DNA from: CAYUMU01 sp964445985
GTDB lineage: Bacteria; Planctomycetota; Planctomycetia; Pirellulales; S012-138
DNA length: 64,000 nucleotides
Direction of reading: 5' to 3'
Assembly (NCBI GenBank): GCA_964445985.1
Contig: CAYUMU010000024.1
Coordinates: 8,328-72,327, forward strand
Positions 36,130 to 45,160 of the stretch are shown here, piece by piece. Position numbers and translations under genes: made by a program. The notes below the pieces were generated by a model. It did not search any database. It had not been told where the DNA came from and saw nothing but the letters and a program-made list of their open reading frames with translations. Within the stretch, counting starts at the first letter, position 1. The number at the start of each line of letters is the position of its first letter.

Positions 36130-37037
36130 ACGGCGCTCCTGGGAGCGCCGGCTGCCACTGGGGGCGCTTTCACCAGGCATCCCGGCTCGTGGCGCAGGGC
36201 CGTGGGTTCGCCTTCGCGGGGCCGGCCGTGACGCGGGTCGAGCACCAGGGCCGTGAGCGTGACCACCACCAGCACAAATGTCGCCAGCGTGAGGTAGGCC
36301 ACCTTCTTGCCCTGGCGGGCTGGCTTGTAGACCAGGTTGAACGTCGCCGCCGCCAACATCCACGCGGCCAGCGCCGAAGAACTGAGCACCACGGGGTCGC
36401 TCCACCAGACCTCGCCGTACTTGATCTTGCTGAGCAGCACGCCCGACAAAAAGCCGCCGATCAGCATGATGCCAGACAACGAAATCGCCCGGCCGTTGGT
36501 CTTTTGCAACCATTCCAAGCTCGGCAGCTTGAAGCCTTCCCGCGGCGGCAGCTTTTTGTGTTTGAGTCGCCACGACTGAATGAGATACATCACGCCCGAC
36601 ATGAACCCAATCGCCGCCGCCACGGTTCCCAGCAGCAAAAACACGCCGTGCGTGGTGGCCACATAGCGGCTGAACCCGGCCTGGGTGGGAAATCGCTGGT
36701 GGCTGGCCCAAAACTGCGCCACGGCCACGAGCACCAACACCAGCGGCAGCGTGAACAGCCCAATGGGATTGCGCGGATGGTAGGCCACGAGATACAGATA
36801 GACGCCGGCCAGCACCCAGGCGGCCAGCAAGTACCAATCGAACTCGCTCACCAGGAAGTCGCGCTCGGTGAACCAGCGATGGGCCAGGAACATGGTCTGG
36901 GCGGCAAACCCGGCCCCGGCAAACACCATCATCACGGCCCCGCGAATGCCGCTTTGAAACAGGAGCCGCGTGAGTTCTAAACCAAATGCCACCAGGTAGC
37001 TGGCGGCGAAGCAGGTGATGGTGATATTTCCGAACAT
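36126..37037 (-). CDS. HemX/CcsA-like cytochrome c assembly-type membrane protein
   Basis: The protein is 303 residues with about eight membrane helices. It includes the 'YVATTHGVFLLLGTVAAAIG' helix with a His typical of the CcmC/CcsA haem-handling fold and 'MSGVMYLIQSWRLKHKK'. The tryptophan-rich WWD motif of true CcsA is not obvious, so HemX is the better name; in Bacillus HemX lies next to HemA and lowers its level. Here it also sits directly before hemA with a four-base overlap. The last 40 residues are Arg/Pro-rich and may be a tail. Confidence 0.85.
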   Translation of the reverse strand: MFGNITITCFAASYLVAFGLELTRLLFQSGIRGAVMMVFAGAGFAAQTMFLAHRWFTERDFLVSEFDWYLLAAWVLAGVYLYLVAYHPRNPIGLFTLPLVLVLVAVAQFWASHQRFPTQAGFSRYVATTHGVFLLLGTVAAAIGFMSGVMYLIQSWRLKHKKLPPREGFKLPSLEWLQKTNGRAISLSGIMLIGGFLSGVLLSKIKYGEVWWSDPVVLSSSALAAWMLAAATFNLVYKPARQGKKVAYLTLATFVLVVVTLTALVLDPRHGRPREGEPTALRHEPGCLVKAPPVAAGAPRSAV

Positions 37038-37041
37038 GGAT

Positions 37042-38112
37042 TTAGTCTTTTTGCTCTAACTCGTATTCCTTCAGCTTCTTATGCAGCGTGTTGCGGTTGA
37101 TGCCCAACCGGGCTGCCGCTTTGATTTGTACGTTGTCGCAGTTCACCATCACCTGACTGATCAGTTCGCGCTCCACCCGGTTCACGATTTTCTGATGCAA
37201 ATTCTCTTCGCTGGCCCCCGCCGCCGACAGGCCGTACTCCACCAGGTCTTGAGCCAACGAGTCCAGGTCCATCGGCCGGCTGCCGGCAAGTTTGCGGCTG
37301 GGGCGGCGGCCCACCACGCCGTCGGGCAGCAGGTCGGTGGTCAACTCGTCTCCCGGCGCCAGCACCACGGCTCGCTCAATGTAGTTTTGCAGTTCGCGCA
37401 CGTTGCCTGGCCAATTGTAGGCTTCCAGGGCTTCCAGGGCTTCGCGCTGCATGTGCACCACGTAGCGGTCGTTCTCCTCATTGTAAATCTGGAGAAAGTG
37501 CATGACCAGTTCGCGGATGTCTTCCCGCCGATGCCGGAGCGGCGGCAGGGGAATCGTCACCACGTTGAGCCGGTAGTACAAGTCTTCGCGGAACCGTTCG
37601 GCATCGACCTCGTCAAGCAAGTCGCGGTTGCTGGCGGCCACCACGCGGGTATCGACGCGAATCGTGCGGGTATCGCCCACCTTCTCAAACTCGCGCTCTT
37701 GCAGCACCCGCAACAGCTTGACCTGCAACTTGGGCGTGGTGGAGTTGATTTCGTCGAGGAAGATCGTGCCGGTGTGGGCTGCTTCAAACCGGCCAATCCG
37801 ATTCTCGACCGCTCCCGTAAACGCTCCGCGCACGTGGCCAAACAGCTCGCTTTCCAGCAGGCTTTCGGTCAGGGCGCCGCAGTTCACGCGCACGAAGGGG
37901 CCGTTCTTGCGGCCGCTGGTGCGGTGCAAGGCGTTGGCGATCAGTTCCTTGCCCGTGCCGGTTTCGCCGAGCAACAGGACCGAAGCCTTGCTGGCAGCCA
38001 CCCGCCGGGTAAGGCGGTAGACCTCCTGCATGGCCGGTCCTCGACCGATGATGCCGGTGAGGGGCGGCGTGGCGGGATCGCTGGACAGCGGTGGGGGTTC
38101 AAAATTCATCAT
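37042..38112 (-). CDS. Sigma54-dependent transcriptional activator without a sensory domain
   Basis: The protein is 356 residues. An AAA+ domain starts almost at the N-terminus: Walker A 'GETGTGKE' (49-56), the sigma54-contact loop 'GAFTGA' (96-101) and Walker B 'TIFLDEI' (116-122). The second region of homology includes 'WPGNVRELQNYIERAV'. A Fis-type helix-turn-helix closes the protein ('KAAARLGINRNTLHKKLKEY'). There is no receiver, PAS or GAF domain, so it is either constitutively active or controlled by a partner or by its amount. It ends four bases before the HemX-like gene, forming a probable operon with it and hemA. Confidence 0.93.
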   Translation of the reverse strand: MMNFEPPPLSSDPATPPLTGIIGRGPAMQEVYRLTRRVAASKASVLLLGETGTGKELIANALHRTSGRKNGPFVRVNCGALTESLLESELFGHVRGAFTGAVENRIGRFEAAHTGTIFLDEINSTTPKLQVKLLRVLQEREFEKVGDTRTIRVDTRVVAASNRDLLDEVDAERFREDLYYRLNVVTIPLPPLRHRREDIRELVMHFLQIYNEENDRYVVHMQREALEALEAYNWPGNVRELQNYIERAVVLAPGDELTTDLLPDGVVGRRPSRKLAGSRPMDLDSLAQDLVEYGLSAAGASEENLHQKIVNRVERELISQVMVNCDNVQIKAAARLGINRNTLHKKLKEYELEQKD

Positions 38113-38279
38113 GTGCCGGGGAGTCGCTAAAACCGCAGATTCCGTGATTCAGGGGGGGCGTGCGGCTGGCGAGCCTCTCGGGGTGGTACGACCCTGGGGG
38201 CTATGGGATGCTCTGGGAGGGAAGTTGCATATGTATGGCCGCCAGGGAAAGCGGGTTTGGCGCGGAGTGACCCACGCCG

Positions 38280-40652
38280 CTAAGGTTGGCCGTTGCCAGC
38301 GGGCACTGGCGCAGCAGGTACAGCCGGATTGCCAGCTTCTGGATGGCCTTCGGCAGGCGCGGCCCCTGGGCTGGGTTCTGGTTCGGGTTCTTGGTTCGCC
38401 GCGGCGGCCGCCAGCCGCATTTCCAGCGAATCGAGGATGGAAGCCAACACCTGCTGCGTGCCTTCGTCGAGCTGAGAGCTGGCGTTGTAACGATCATACT
38501 GGGTAAAAATTTCCGCCTGCCGCAGCAAAACGCCGTCGCGCTTGACCGATTCGTGGAAGGCCTGGGCCGCTGCCTGGCGCGATGCCAGCGGCAACGCATT
38601 CTGGCTGGCCACCGCGACCAGCGCCGATTGAGCGCGGGCCGTGCCCAAGCTGGCCAAGGCCGGCGCGGCGGCCGCCGTTAGCTCTGGCAAATAGGCGACC
38701 GGCTCCAGCAACGCGTCCATCCGGCGCAAATCGTAAAACGCGTAATGATTCGGATCCCAGGCAATCTGAGTCACCCAATTCAACGCGCTGCGAGCATGCA
38801 TCAGCCGTTCGGCCGGGCTCACCATTTCGCGGGCCGCGGTCGCAAACAATTCGTCCAGTTGCACGTCCATGGCTTCCACCGTATGCGGACGCACCATCAC
38901 CGCCGTGCGCGGAAAGCGGCGAGCGAGCCGGCGAACCTCGTCCAAGCGATTCACCGGCGCGATCAACCCAATCGGCAGCCGAGCGCTGCGGGGGTCGTGG
39001 CGGATTTTTTGAATCAAGATGTCGGGCGGAGCGTTGGGAAGCGTGGTGTCGAGCAGAATGAAAGCCACGTCGGCCGCCTCCACTGCCTGGCGGATGCAGT
39101 CTCGACCGTTGGTGACCGCGATGCCCTCGAAACCCAACTGCGCGAGCAAGCCCACATGGCTTTGGGCGTTGGCCGGCACGGTTTCGGCCACCACGGCGCG
39201 GAGCGTGCCGCCGTAGTGGGCAAAATGCTCAATGTTCTGCGTGATCAGGGCAGCCCCGGGGAACGGCTTGTCGTTGGGGGCCAACCGCATCATGGCTTCG
39301 GCGCCGGCAAACCGCAGGCGAGTATCCGCGTGCGCCGCGGCCACGGCCAACAGCGAAGGATTGGGGTCGCGGTGCCAGAGGACCTCGGCGTCGCCAATCT
39401 CGCCCAAAATGCGGCAAGTGGCGGTGGCGCCAATCGTGTGATCTTCGTCCAGTTGCTCCCCCAGCGTGTCGAGCAACGCCGGCACGCCAAAGCGGGCCAC
39501 GATGTCGCGCACCGTGGGGCCAGCCTGGGGGTCTTCGGCGGTGGGCAACCGCCGCTCCAAGCCATTTTCGTACGACGCCCTTTCGAGCAGCGTGGCAATG
39601 AACAACCGCCGCACGGCCGGATCATCGGGCGCGAGGGGATACAGTTCGGTCGCCAACCGCTCGGCGTGCACGGCCGCGGCAATGTGCGATGGGGCAACCC
39701 GCGCCGAGGCCGATTCGGTGGCCGGGTCCCACACCCAAATTTCGACCAGGCCAGCCAGGTTGGGTTGGTCGGGCGGCGCGCCGGCATACGCCCGCCGCGC
39801 TTCGCGGTACAAGAACGAAACCACCTCGTCGCGGCTCGGCGCCGCGCCCAGCATGGCTTGTAACGCCAGCCGAGCCGATTCACGCAATTGGGCATTTACC
39901 GTGGGATCAACCGCCGGTCCCACCAGAAACGGAATGGCCTTCCGCGCCTTGAGGTCGCCCAGCGCCCTGGCCGCCACGGCTCGCAGGGCCGGGTCGTCGG
40001 AATCGAGGGCCGCAATCGCCGGCCCACTCACATTCGATCCCTGCAAAAGCAGGGCGCGAAACAGCGGATCGCTGTTATCTACTTGATTGTTTTGGGCCAG
40101 GGCCGTCAGCAAGGCACTCACCGCGGCGGCGCCGCCCGAGCGAAGCTCGCCCGCATAGGCACGCACGGCCGTATCGTCGGCCCCGGGAATCCGGCTGACC
40201 AGGTCCTTAAGCCGCTGCGGATCGACCGAGTGCCGGGCCGCTCCTTCGATCACGCCATTGGCCAAGGCCACGCCGCCCGTCAACTCCGGCGTGCGTCCCA
40301 TCCGCAAGAACGTGTCGCTGCCAAACTGCGAAACCAGGGCGTAGCAACTGGCATCGTCCAACTGGGCGTCGAGCAGCTTTTGCACCAGCGGCACGGCGGC
40401 CGCGGGCTGGCCCAGGTTGAGAATGGAGTCGATCGCCTGCACCAATTGCGGCGGCGTGGTGGGATTGGTTTCCAGCAGCGCCAGAATGGTGGGGTCGGTA
40501 ATGACCGCGGGCTTGGCCGGGGCTGCCGGTTGGGCCAGCGCTGTGGCGGCGGTCAATAAAACCAGGCCACCGGCCAGCAGCCACGGCCGGGCACAGGCAT
40601 TCGAGGACAGGATTCGCACGGCGGCTCGTCGATTCAGGCGTTGGAAAGTCAT
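38280..40652 (-). CDS. Exported HEAT-repeat protein with a degenerate receiver-like domain
   Basis: The protein is 790 residues. The signal peptide ends near 'ATALAQPAAPAKP'. Residues about 60-480 form helical pairs of HEAT type ('SDDPALRAVAARALGDLKAR', 'RFAGAEAMMRLAPNDKPF'). Residues about 490-610 look like a response-regulator receiver: 'LRAVVAETVPANAQSHVGLL', the would-be phospho-acceptor in 'FILLDTTLPNAPP' (Asp near 534), 'LPIGLIAPVN' and 'TAVMVRPH'. The acidic pocket, the Thr/Ser and the Lys are altered (Ala and Arg). A receiver-like fold outside the cytoplasm would be unusual. A helical tail and a Pro/Glu-rich C-terminus ('QEPEPEPSPGAAPAEG') follow. The function is unknown; it is probably a scaffold. 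Confidence 0.78.
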   Translation of the reverse strand: MTFQRLNRRAAVRILSSNACARPWLLAGGLVLLTAATALAQPAAPAKPAVITDPTILALLETNPTTPPQLVQAIDSILNLGQPAAAVPLVQKLLDAQLDDASCYALVSQFGSDTFLRMGRTPELTGGVALANGVIEGAARHSVDPQRLKDLVSRIPGADDTAVRAYAGELRSGGAAAVSALLTALAQNNQVDNSDPLFRALLLQGSNVSGPAIAALDSDDPALRAVAARALGDLKARKAIPFLVGPAVDPTVNAQLRESARLALQAMLGAAPSRDEVVSFLYREARRAYAGAPPDQPNLAGLVEIWVWDPATESASARVAPSHIAAAVHAERLATELYPLAPDDPAVRRLFIATLLERASYENGLERRLPTAEDPQAGPTVRDIVARFGVPALLDTLGEQLDEDHTIGATATCRILGEIGDAEVLWHRDPNPSLLAVAAAHADTRLRFAGAEAMMRLAPNDKPFPGAALITQNIEHFAHYGGTLRAVVAETVPANAQSHVGLLAQLGFEGIAVTNGRDCIRQAVEAADVAFILLDTTLPNAPPDILIQKIRHDPRSARLPIGLIAPVNRLDEVRRLARRFPRTAVMVRPHTVEAMDVQLDELFATAAREMVSPAERLMHARSALNWVTQIAWDPNHYAFYDLRRMDALLEPVAYLPELTAAAAPALASLGTARAQSALVAVASQNALPLASRQAAAQAFHESVKRDGVLLRQAEIFTQYDRYNASSQLDEGTQQVLASILDSLEMRLAAAAANQEPEPEPSPGAAPAEGHPEAGNPAVPAAPVPAGNGQP

Positions 40653-40865
40653 TGCGGTCAGCCTCTTCTGGCGTAGCGGTTAGCGGTCGCGAGGGATCGC
40701 GTCAATTCCACAATGAAAGCCGACCATGGCGAATTCAAGACTCCGGCGGCCTGGGCAACAACCACTTTCGGCCATCTTAAGTATGCGTTATGCCTTATCC
40801 GCGGGTTGGATGAATCAACATGCTCCCGGGTGGGGGGGCAGTCCAGGTTCGCCACTTTGCCAAAA

Positions 40866-42275
40866 CTATTTGTTCTGATTTCGCCGCAGGCGTTCTTCCC
40901 ACGCTTCCAACTGCTGTTCCACCTGCCCGGCCGCGGTCGAGCCGTAACTCACGAAGGCTTTCACCGCATTTTCTACGCCAAGCACGCCGTACAGTTCTTC
41001 GGTGAGACTGGAATCGAGGGCCTGATAGTCCGAAAGTTGCAAATCGGCCAGCCGGCAACCCCGTTCCATGGCGGTGCGAACCAGCCCTCCCACCAGGCCA
41101 TGCGCGGTGCGTTGCGGAACCCCTTTGCGAATGAGGTATTCCATAAACGTGGTGGCGTCGAGATGTCCGTGATCGAGCCGGGCCGCGATCGCTTCTCGCT
41201 TGAGCTCCGTGCCAGCCACCAGCGGCGCCGCCAACTCCAAGCAGGCTTCGACGGTGTCGGCCGCGTCGAACAGCGGCGCCTTGTCTTCTTGCAAATCGCG
41301 GTTGTACGCCAGCGGCAAGCCTTTGACCAAAATCAGCAAGCTGGTCAGCGAACCGAGCGTGCGAGACGTTTTGCCGCGAATCAGTTCCAGCACATCGGGG
41401 TTGATCTTCTGCGGCATGATCGAGGAGCCGGTGCAGAATGCCTGCGGCAGCTTGAGGAAATTGAATTCCACCGTGGACCACAAGATCCACTCCTCGGCCC
41501 AACCGCTGAGATGTTCGGCGATCATGCTCAGCACGAACACAAACTCCAGCACAAAGTCGCGATCGCTGGAAGAATCGAGGCTGTTGCCGGAGACGGCGTC
41601 AAAATTCAGGCGATCGGCCACAAAATGCCGGTCGATGGGGAGCGTGGTTCCAGCCAGCGCGGCCGTGCCGAGCGTGAGCACGTTCACGCGGCGGCGACAG
41701 TCGGCCAGCCGGGTGCGATCGCGCTGGAATTTTTCGCAATAGGCCAGCCAGTAGTGTGGCGCGAGCACCGGTTGGGCGCGCTGCAAATGCGTGTAGCCGG
41801 GCAAGATCACGTCGAAATCGGCCCGGCAGCGGTCGAGAAACGCCTGTTGCAAGTCGAGCAACAAGCGGTCAACGCGATCGATGGCGTCGCGAACCCAGAG
41901 CCGCAGATCGGTGCTGATCTGATCGTTGCGACTGCGTGCCGTGTGCAGCTTGCGGCCCACATCGCCCAGCCGATCGATCAAGGCCTGCTCGATGTTCATA
42001 TGCACGTCTTCCAGTTCCTGGCGAAACTGGAAATGGCCAGCGGCGATTTCTTCCTGAATTTGTTCCAGGGTCGTCACAATGGCCTGGGCTTCGTCCTCGG
42101 AAACCAGCCCTTGGCGAGCCAACATTTGAGCGTGAGCGATCGAGCCCCGAATATCGTGCGCGTAGAGCCGGGCGTCAAAGCTTACGCTTTGGCTAAAGCG
42201 CTCCACTCGGGCGTCCACACCCGCGGCAAACACACCGCTGCGACTAGGCGATTGAGGGGCCGTCAACTCTACCAC
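40866..42275 (-). CDS. argH: Argininosuccinate lyase
   Basis: The protein is 469 residues, normal length. It splits argininosuccinate into arginine and fumarate, the last step of arginine synthesis. The fumarase-superfamily signature 'GSSIMPQKINPD' lies near residues 281-292. 'HTARSRNDQISTDLRLWVRD' and 'PGYTHLQRAQPVLAPHYWLA' supply the other active-site regions (the His of 'GYTHLQ'). No other arg genes are nearby. The segment 'SSDRDFVLEFVFVLSMIAEH' is typical of the family. Confidence 0.96.
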   Translation of the reverse strand: MVELTAPQSPSRSGVFAAGVDARVERFSQSVSFDARLYAHDIRGSIAHAQMLARQGLVSEDEAQAIVTTLEQIQEEIAAGHFQFRQELEDVHMNIEQALIDRLGDVGRKLHTARSRNDQISTDLRLWVRDAIDRVDRLLLDLQQAFLDRCRADFDVILPGYTHLQRAQPVLAPHYWLAYCEKFQRDRTRLADCRRRVNVLTLGTAALAGTTLPIDRHFVADRLNFDAVSGNSLDSSSDRDFVLEFVFVLSMIAEHLSGWAEEWILWSTVEFNFLKLPQAFCTGSSIMPQKINPDVLELIRGKTSRTLGSLTSLLILVKGLPLAYNRDLQEDKAPLFDAADTVEACLELAAPLVAGTELKREAIAARLDHGHLDATTFMEYLIRKGVPQRTAHGLVGGLVRTAMERGCRLADLQLSDYQALDSSLTEELYGVLGVENAVKAFVSYGSTAAGQVEQQLEAWEERLRRNQNK

Positions 42276-42369
42276 TGCCTATTTATTAAGCACGGTGTCT
42301 AAAAAACTAGCACGCCGGAGCATTCACTGTACGCAGTGGTTTGGGAGCTGTCAATTGGCTGCCTGGAAA

Positions 42370-42401
42370 GCGAGCCGCCGGTTGAACTTCCGGCGGCTCG
42401 C
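42370..42401 (-). terminator. Strong hairpin after rtcB
   Basis: A perfect 12-bp stem (GCGAGCCGCCGG/CCGGCGGCTCGC) with an 8-base loop lies about 40 bases downstream of the rtcB stop. It is followed on the minus strand by a short pyrimidine stretch (TTTCC). It could serve rtcB (minus). Confidence 0.5.
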
Positions 42402-42441
42402 GTGCCTGGGGCTCAGAAGAAGGGGGCGTTATAAGCCGAGG

Positions 42442-43827
42442 CTAATCTTCGGCCCTGCTGCCGTCGCCGCACATTTTGACAATGCGAGGTTGAAACTCAG
42501 CGACAACTTCGACCAGGTCTTGTTGGGCGTCCATTACCTCGCGGATGTTTTTGTAAACATACGGAACCTCGTCGGAGCCGGCCGAGAGGACGACGATGCC
42601 CTGCTGTTCCAGGTCTTTTTTCACGGCGTTGAACCGGTATTGGTTTCTCGCCTGGGTGCGCGACATTCGCCGGCCCGCGCCGTGGCTGGCCGAGTCGAGG
42701 CTTTCGGGGTTGCCTTTACCCCGGACCACGAACGCCGGATCGGCCATCGAACCGGGGATCACGCCCAGCGCGCCTTTGCCGGCTGGCGTAGCGCCCTTGC
42801 GATGCACGATGACTTCCTTGCCGCCGTGAGTTTCTTTCCAGGCAAAGTTGTGATGGTTCTCCACGCCGGCCATGATTTGCGCGCCGAGCAATTCGCTGAT
42901 GCGGCGGTGGATCACGGCATGGTTGGCTGCCGCGTAATCGCCCATCAGGTTCATGGCCGCCCAGTATTCCTGTCCGGCTTCGGTATCCATGTCGAGCCAG
43001 GCCAGTCGGCCCGCTTCGGCGTGGCGCTCCGGCAAACGGCTCCGGGCAATGTTGCTGTACACCGAGCAGACCGCGGCGCCCGCGCCCCGACTGCCGCTAT
43101 GGCTCATCAGGGCCACGTACTGACCGGCTTTCAAACCGAGTTCTTCGTCTTTCTCCGGCAGCGTGAGCACGCCGAATTCGGCGAAATGGTTGCCTGAGCC
43201 CGAGGTGCCGAGCTGTCGCCAGGCCGTGTCCTTGCGTTCGCGGGTAATGCGGGTAATGTCCCAGTCTTCGTCCATGACCGGGTGCGATTGCGGACGCTGG
43301 TATTCGCTGCCCACGCCGAACCGGGTGCCATTTTCCAACGCCTGTTGCAGCTGCGGCGAGCGGGTTTTCAGGTGTTCCACCGGCACATCGAGCACGGAAA
43401 GTTTCATGCGGCAGGCAATATCCACACCCACCGCGTAGGGAACCACGGCGTTGTCGCAAGCCAGCACGCCGCCAATCGGCAGGCCGTAGCCCACGTGAGC
43501 GTCGGGCATGAGCGCCGCCCCGGCCGCGATGGGCAGCGCGCACGCGTCGCGCATTTGGTGATGCGCGGCATCGTCGATGTCGTTACCCCAGGTGCGATAC
43601 GAAATCGGCTCGGGCGGCGTGTACTGGCTTTCGGTCACCAGCTCCGTTGCCAGCGCCGAAAAGTAGTCGTCCTGGAGAAATTCTTGTGGACTGGCCACCA
43701 CGGCCTGCAGCCGCCGCTTGGCTTCTTTGCCGCGCAGCCCGGCGCCCGTGGCCCGTTGAATGCCCTGCACGGCCAGCGGCACACACGACCGCGGCACACC
43801 AATCGCCGCCAACTGTTTGGCGTTCAT
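42442..43827 (-). CDS. rtcB: RNA ligase RtcB family
   Basis: The protein is 461 residues. It joins RNA 2',3'-cyclic phosphate or 3'-phosphate ends to 5'-OH ends using GTP and Mn2+. The metal site includes Cys in 'YAVGVDIACRMKLS', His in 'GTSGSGNHFAEFG' and the 'MAGVENHHNFAW' pair. The guanylylated histidine is in 'SASHGAGRRMSRTQA'. 'ALMPDAHVGYGLPIGGVLA' is the N-terminal signature. All expected residues are present. No archease or RtcA/RtcR gene is next to it. It is likely monocistronic, with a hairpin terminator after the stop. Confidence 0.96.
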   Translation of the reverse strand: MNAKQLAAIGVPRSCVPLAVQGIQRATGAGLRGKEAKRRLQAVVASPQEFLQDDYFSALATELVTESQYTPPEPISYRTWGNDIDDAAHHQMRDACALPIAAGAALMPDAHVGYGLPIGGVLACDNAVVPYAVGVDIACRMKLSVLDVPVEHLKTRSPQLQQALENGTRFGVGSEYQRPQSHPVMDEDWDITRITRERKDTAWRQLGTSGSGNHFAEFGVLTLPEKDEELGLKAGQYVALMSHSGSRGAGAAVCSVYSNIARSRLPERHAEAGRLAWLDMDTEAGQEYWAAMNLMGDYAAANHAVIHRRISELLGAQIMAGVENHHNFAWKETHGGKEVIVHRKGATPAGKGALGVIPGSMADPAFVVRGKGNPESLDSASHGAGRRMSRTQARNQYRFNAVKKDLEQQGIVVLSAGSDEVPYVYKNIREVMDAQQDLVEVVAEFQPRIVKMCGDGSRAED

Positions 43828-43998
43828 GACAAAGAACCTAAGAAAAAGAGAGACGTGCTTGCCCTATTCAGATTGTGGAAGACAACCGCCGGGCAAGCAA
43901 GGTTCGGGGGGAGTGGCTAGCGGCTGGTAGCTAGTTGCTAGTGAAGAAAAGCATTGCCCCCCTATCCTCTACTAGCTGCCAGCTACCAGCTACCAACT

Positions 43999-44047
43999 AA
44001 AAAACGCCTGAGACCGCGCGGTTTTGCGATCTCAGGCGTTTTGTTTT
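43999..44047 (-). terminator. Intrinsic terminator of fae
   Basis: On the minus strand AAAACGCCTGAGA pairs with TCTCAGGCGTTTT across a GC-rich loop, ending in a T-run (GGCGTTTTTT). It lies 38 bases after the fae stop. The mirror A-run makes it potentially bidirectional. Confidence 0.88.
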
Positions 44048-44084
44048 GAACTTTTTCGCAGGGCCGAGTGATCGACCCGTTGGC

Positions 44085-44582
44085 TTAAAAGCCGCGGAAG
44101 GGGTGGGCGGCGGTGTCTTTGCCGGCGATCATTTCGTCGGCGCTAGGCTTGCCGCCCATGGCGTTGGCGATGGCCATTTTGGTCGACTCGTAGTTGAAGT
44201 CGTAAATCTTCTTGTCGTCTTCGGCGGCCGGGTGAATAAACACGCCGCACACAATGCACAGGCTTTCGGCCTGATCCTTGGGGATCACGCCAGCGGCCAC
44301 GCTGTCGGCCACGGCTTTGGCAACCGCCGCCTGGGCGGGGCCAAACATCTGCACGGCCTGCTTCATGCCCTTGATGGTGACCTTGGTGATCAACACCGTG
44401 GCGGGCTTCACGGCCAGGTTCGGGGTGAGCACGGCCAACAGATTGCTGTGGCCTTCGCTCTGGCGGGCCAGGGCGTTCGCGAATGCGCTGCCCACGGGGC
44501 CATCTTTGCTGCCGATCAGCAGATCGATGTGGGCGATTTCGTTGCCTTCGCCAAACAGTGCTTCGCCAACATACATGGACAT
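44085..44582 (-). CDS. fae: Formaldehyde-activating enzyme
   Basis: The protein is 165 residues. It condenses formaldehyde with tetrahydromethanopterin to methylene-H4MPT. 'GEALFGEGNEIAHIDLLIGS' contains the catalytic His18. 'SHSNLLAVLTPNLAVKPATV' (present as 'GHSNLLAVLTPNLAVKPATV'), 'AVADSVAAGVIPKDQAESLC' and 'YDFNYESTKMAIANAM' follow the family closely. H4MPT-linked C1 genes are a known oddity of planctomycetes. No other H4MPT gene (mtd, mch, fhc) lies in the window, so the enzyme stands alone here. It has its own strong terminator, suggesting a single-gene transcript. Confidence 0.95.
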   Translation of the reverse strand: MSMYVGEALFGEGNEIAHIDLLIGSKDGPVGSAFANALARQSEGHSNLLAVLTPNLAVKPATVLITKVTIKGMKQAVQMFGPAQAAVAKAVADSVAAGVIPKDQAESLCIVCGVFIHPAAEDDKKIYDFNYESTKMAIANAMGGKPSADEMIAGKDTAAHPFRGF

Positions 44583-45160
44583 GATGTGACTCCCTCAAAA
44601 ACAAATTCGTTAAGTGACGGCCATTCCGCCAGGTGGGTTTCCGTAGACAAGGTCAAGCCAGAACGATAGCAAACCAGGGGGCGATTGCAATACAGGGGGA
44701 TCATCAAAGTACGTGGATCAGAGTGCCGCCCTCCACCAACCTTGAAGGGCGCCCGCTCGCCAACCGGGATCGATGGGGAGCCCACGGCAAGAAACCCCGG
44801 TTTAGAGTTGAAACGGCATGGCCTTCCCGTTTTGGCGTAGCTCCGCGCAGGTTCCGGGCACCACCCCGGCCGCATCGCCACAGAAACGCCCGCGGAGGAA
44901 GGGTCCGCCATTTCTCCCTGTTTATTTCGCCCTGTTGATACCCATGCCACCGTGGCGCGGCAATTTTCCCCTCATGCCAGCGTTGCTTGTCGGCCCCCCG
45001 TTCCTGCCGCCGATCATCCCAGCGAACTGTCCCAGCGAACACTTGCACCGCGCGACGGTGGCAGTGAGAATCGACAGGAGTTTTCCACCGAGGGCGCAGG
45101 CCGCGCCCCTTCGCCCCCCAGTGTGTTGCCTATCTTGCCTGCTTGTGAGTGAGCTTGCCC
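44583..45160. other. Intergenic between divergent fae and esterase genes
   Basis: About 580 bases; both promoters should be here. I see no repeat, RNA gene or coding pattern that I would defend. Confidence 0.5.

Noticed and set aside
34666..36231. Plus-strand open frames opposite hemA, and similar ones opposite the sigma54 activator (37081-38130), HEAT protein (38745-39863) and argH (40713-42302)
   Set aside because: All are shadows of clearly identified genes on the other strand.
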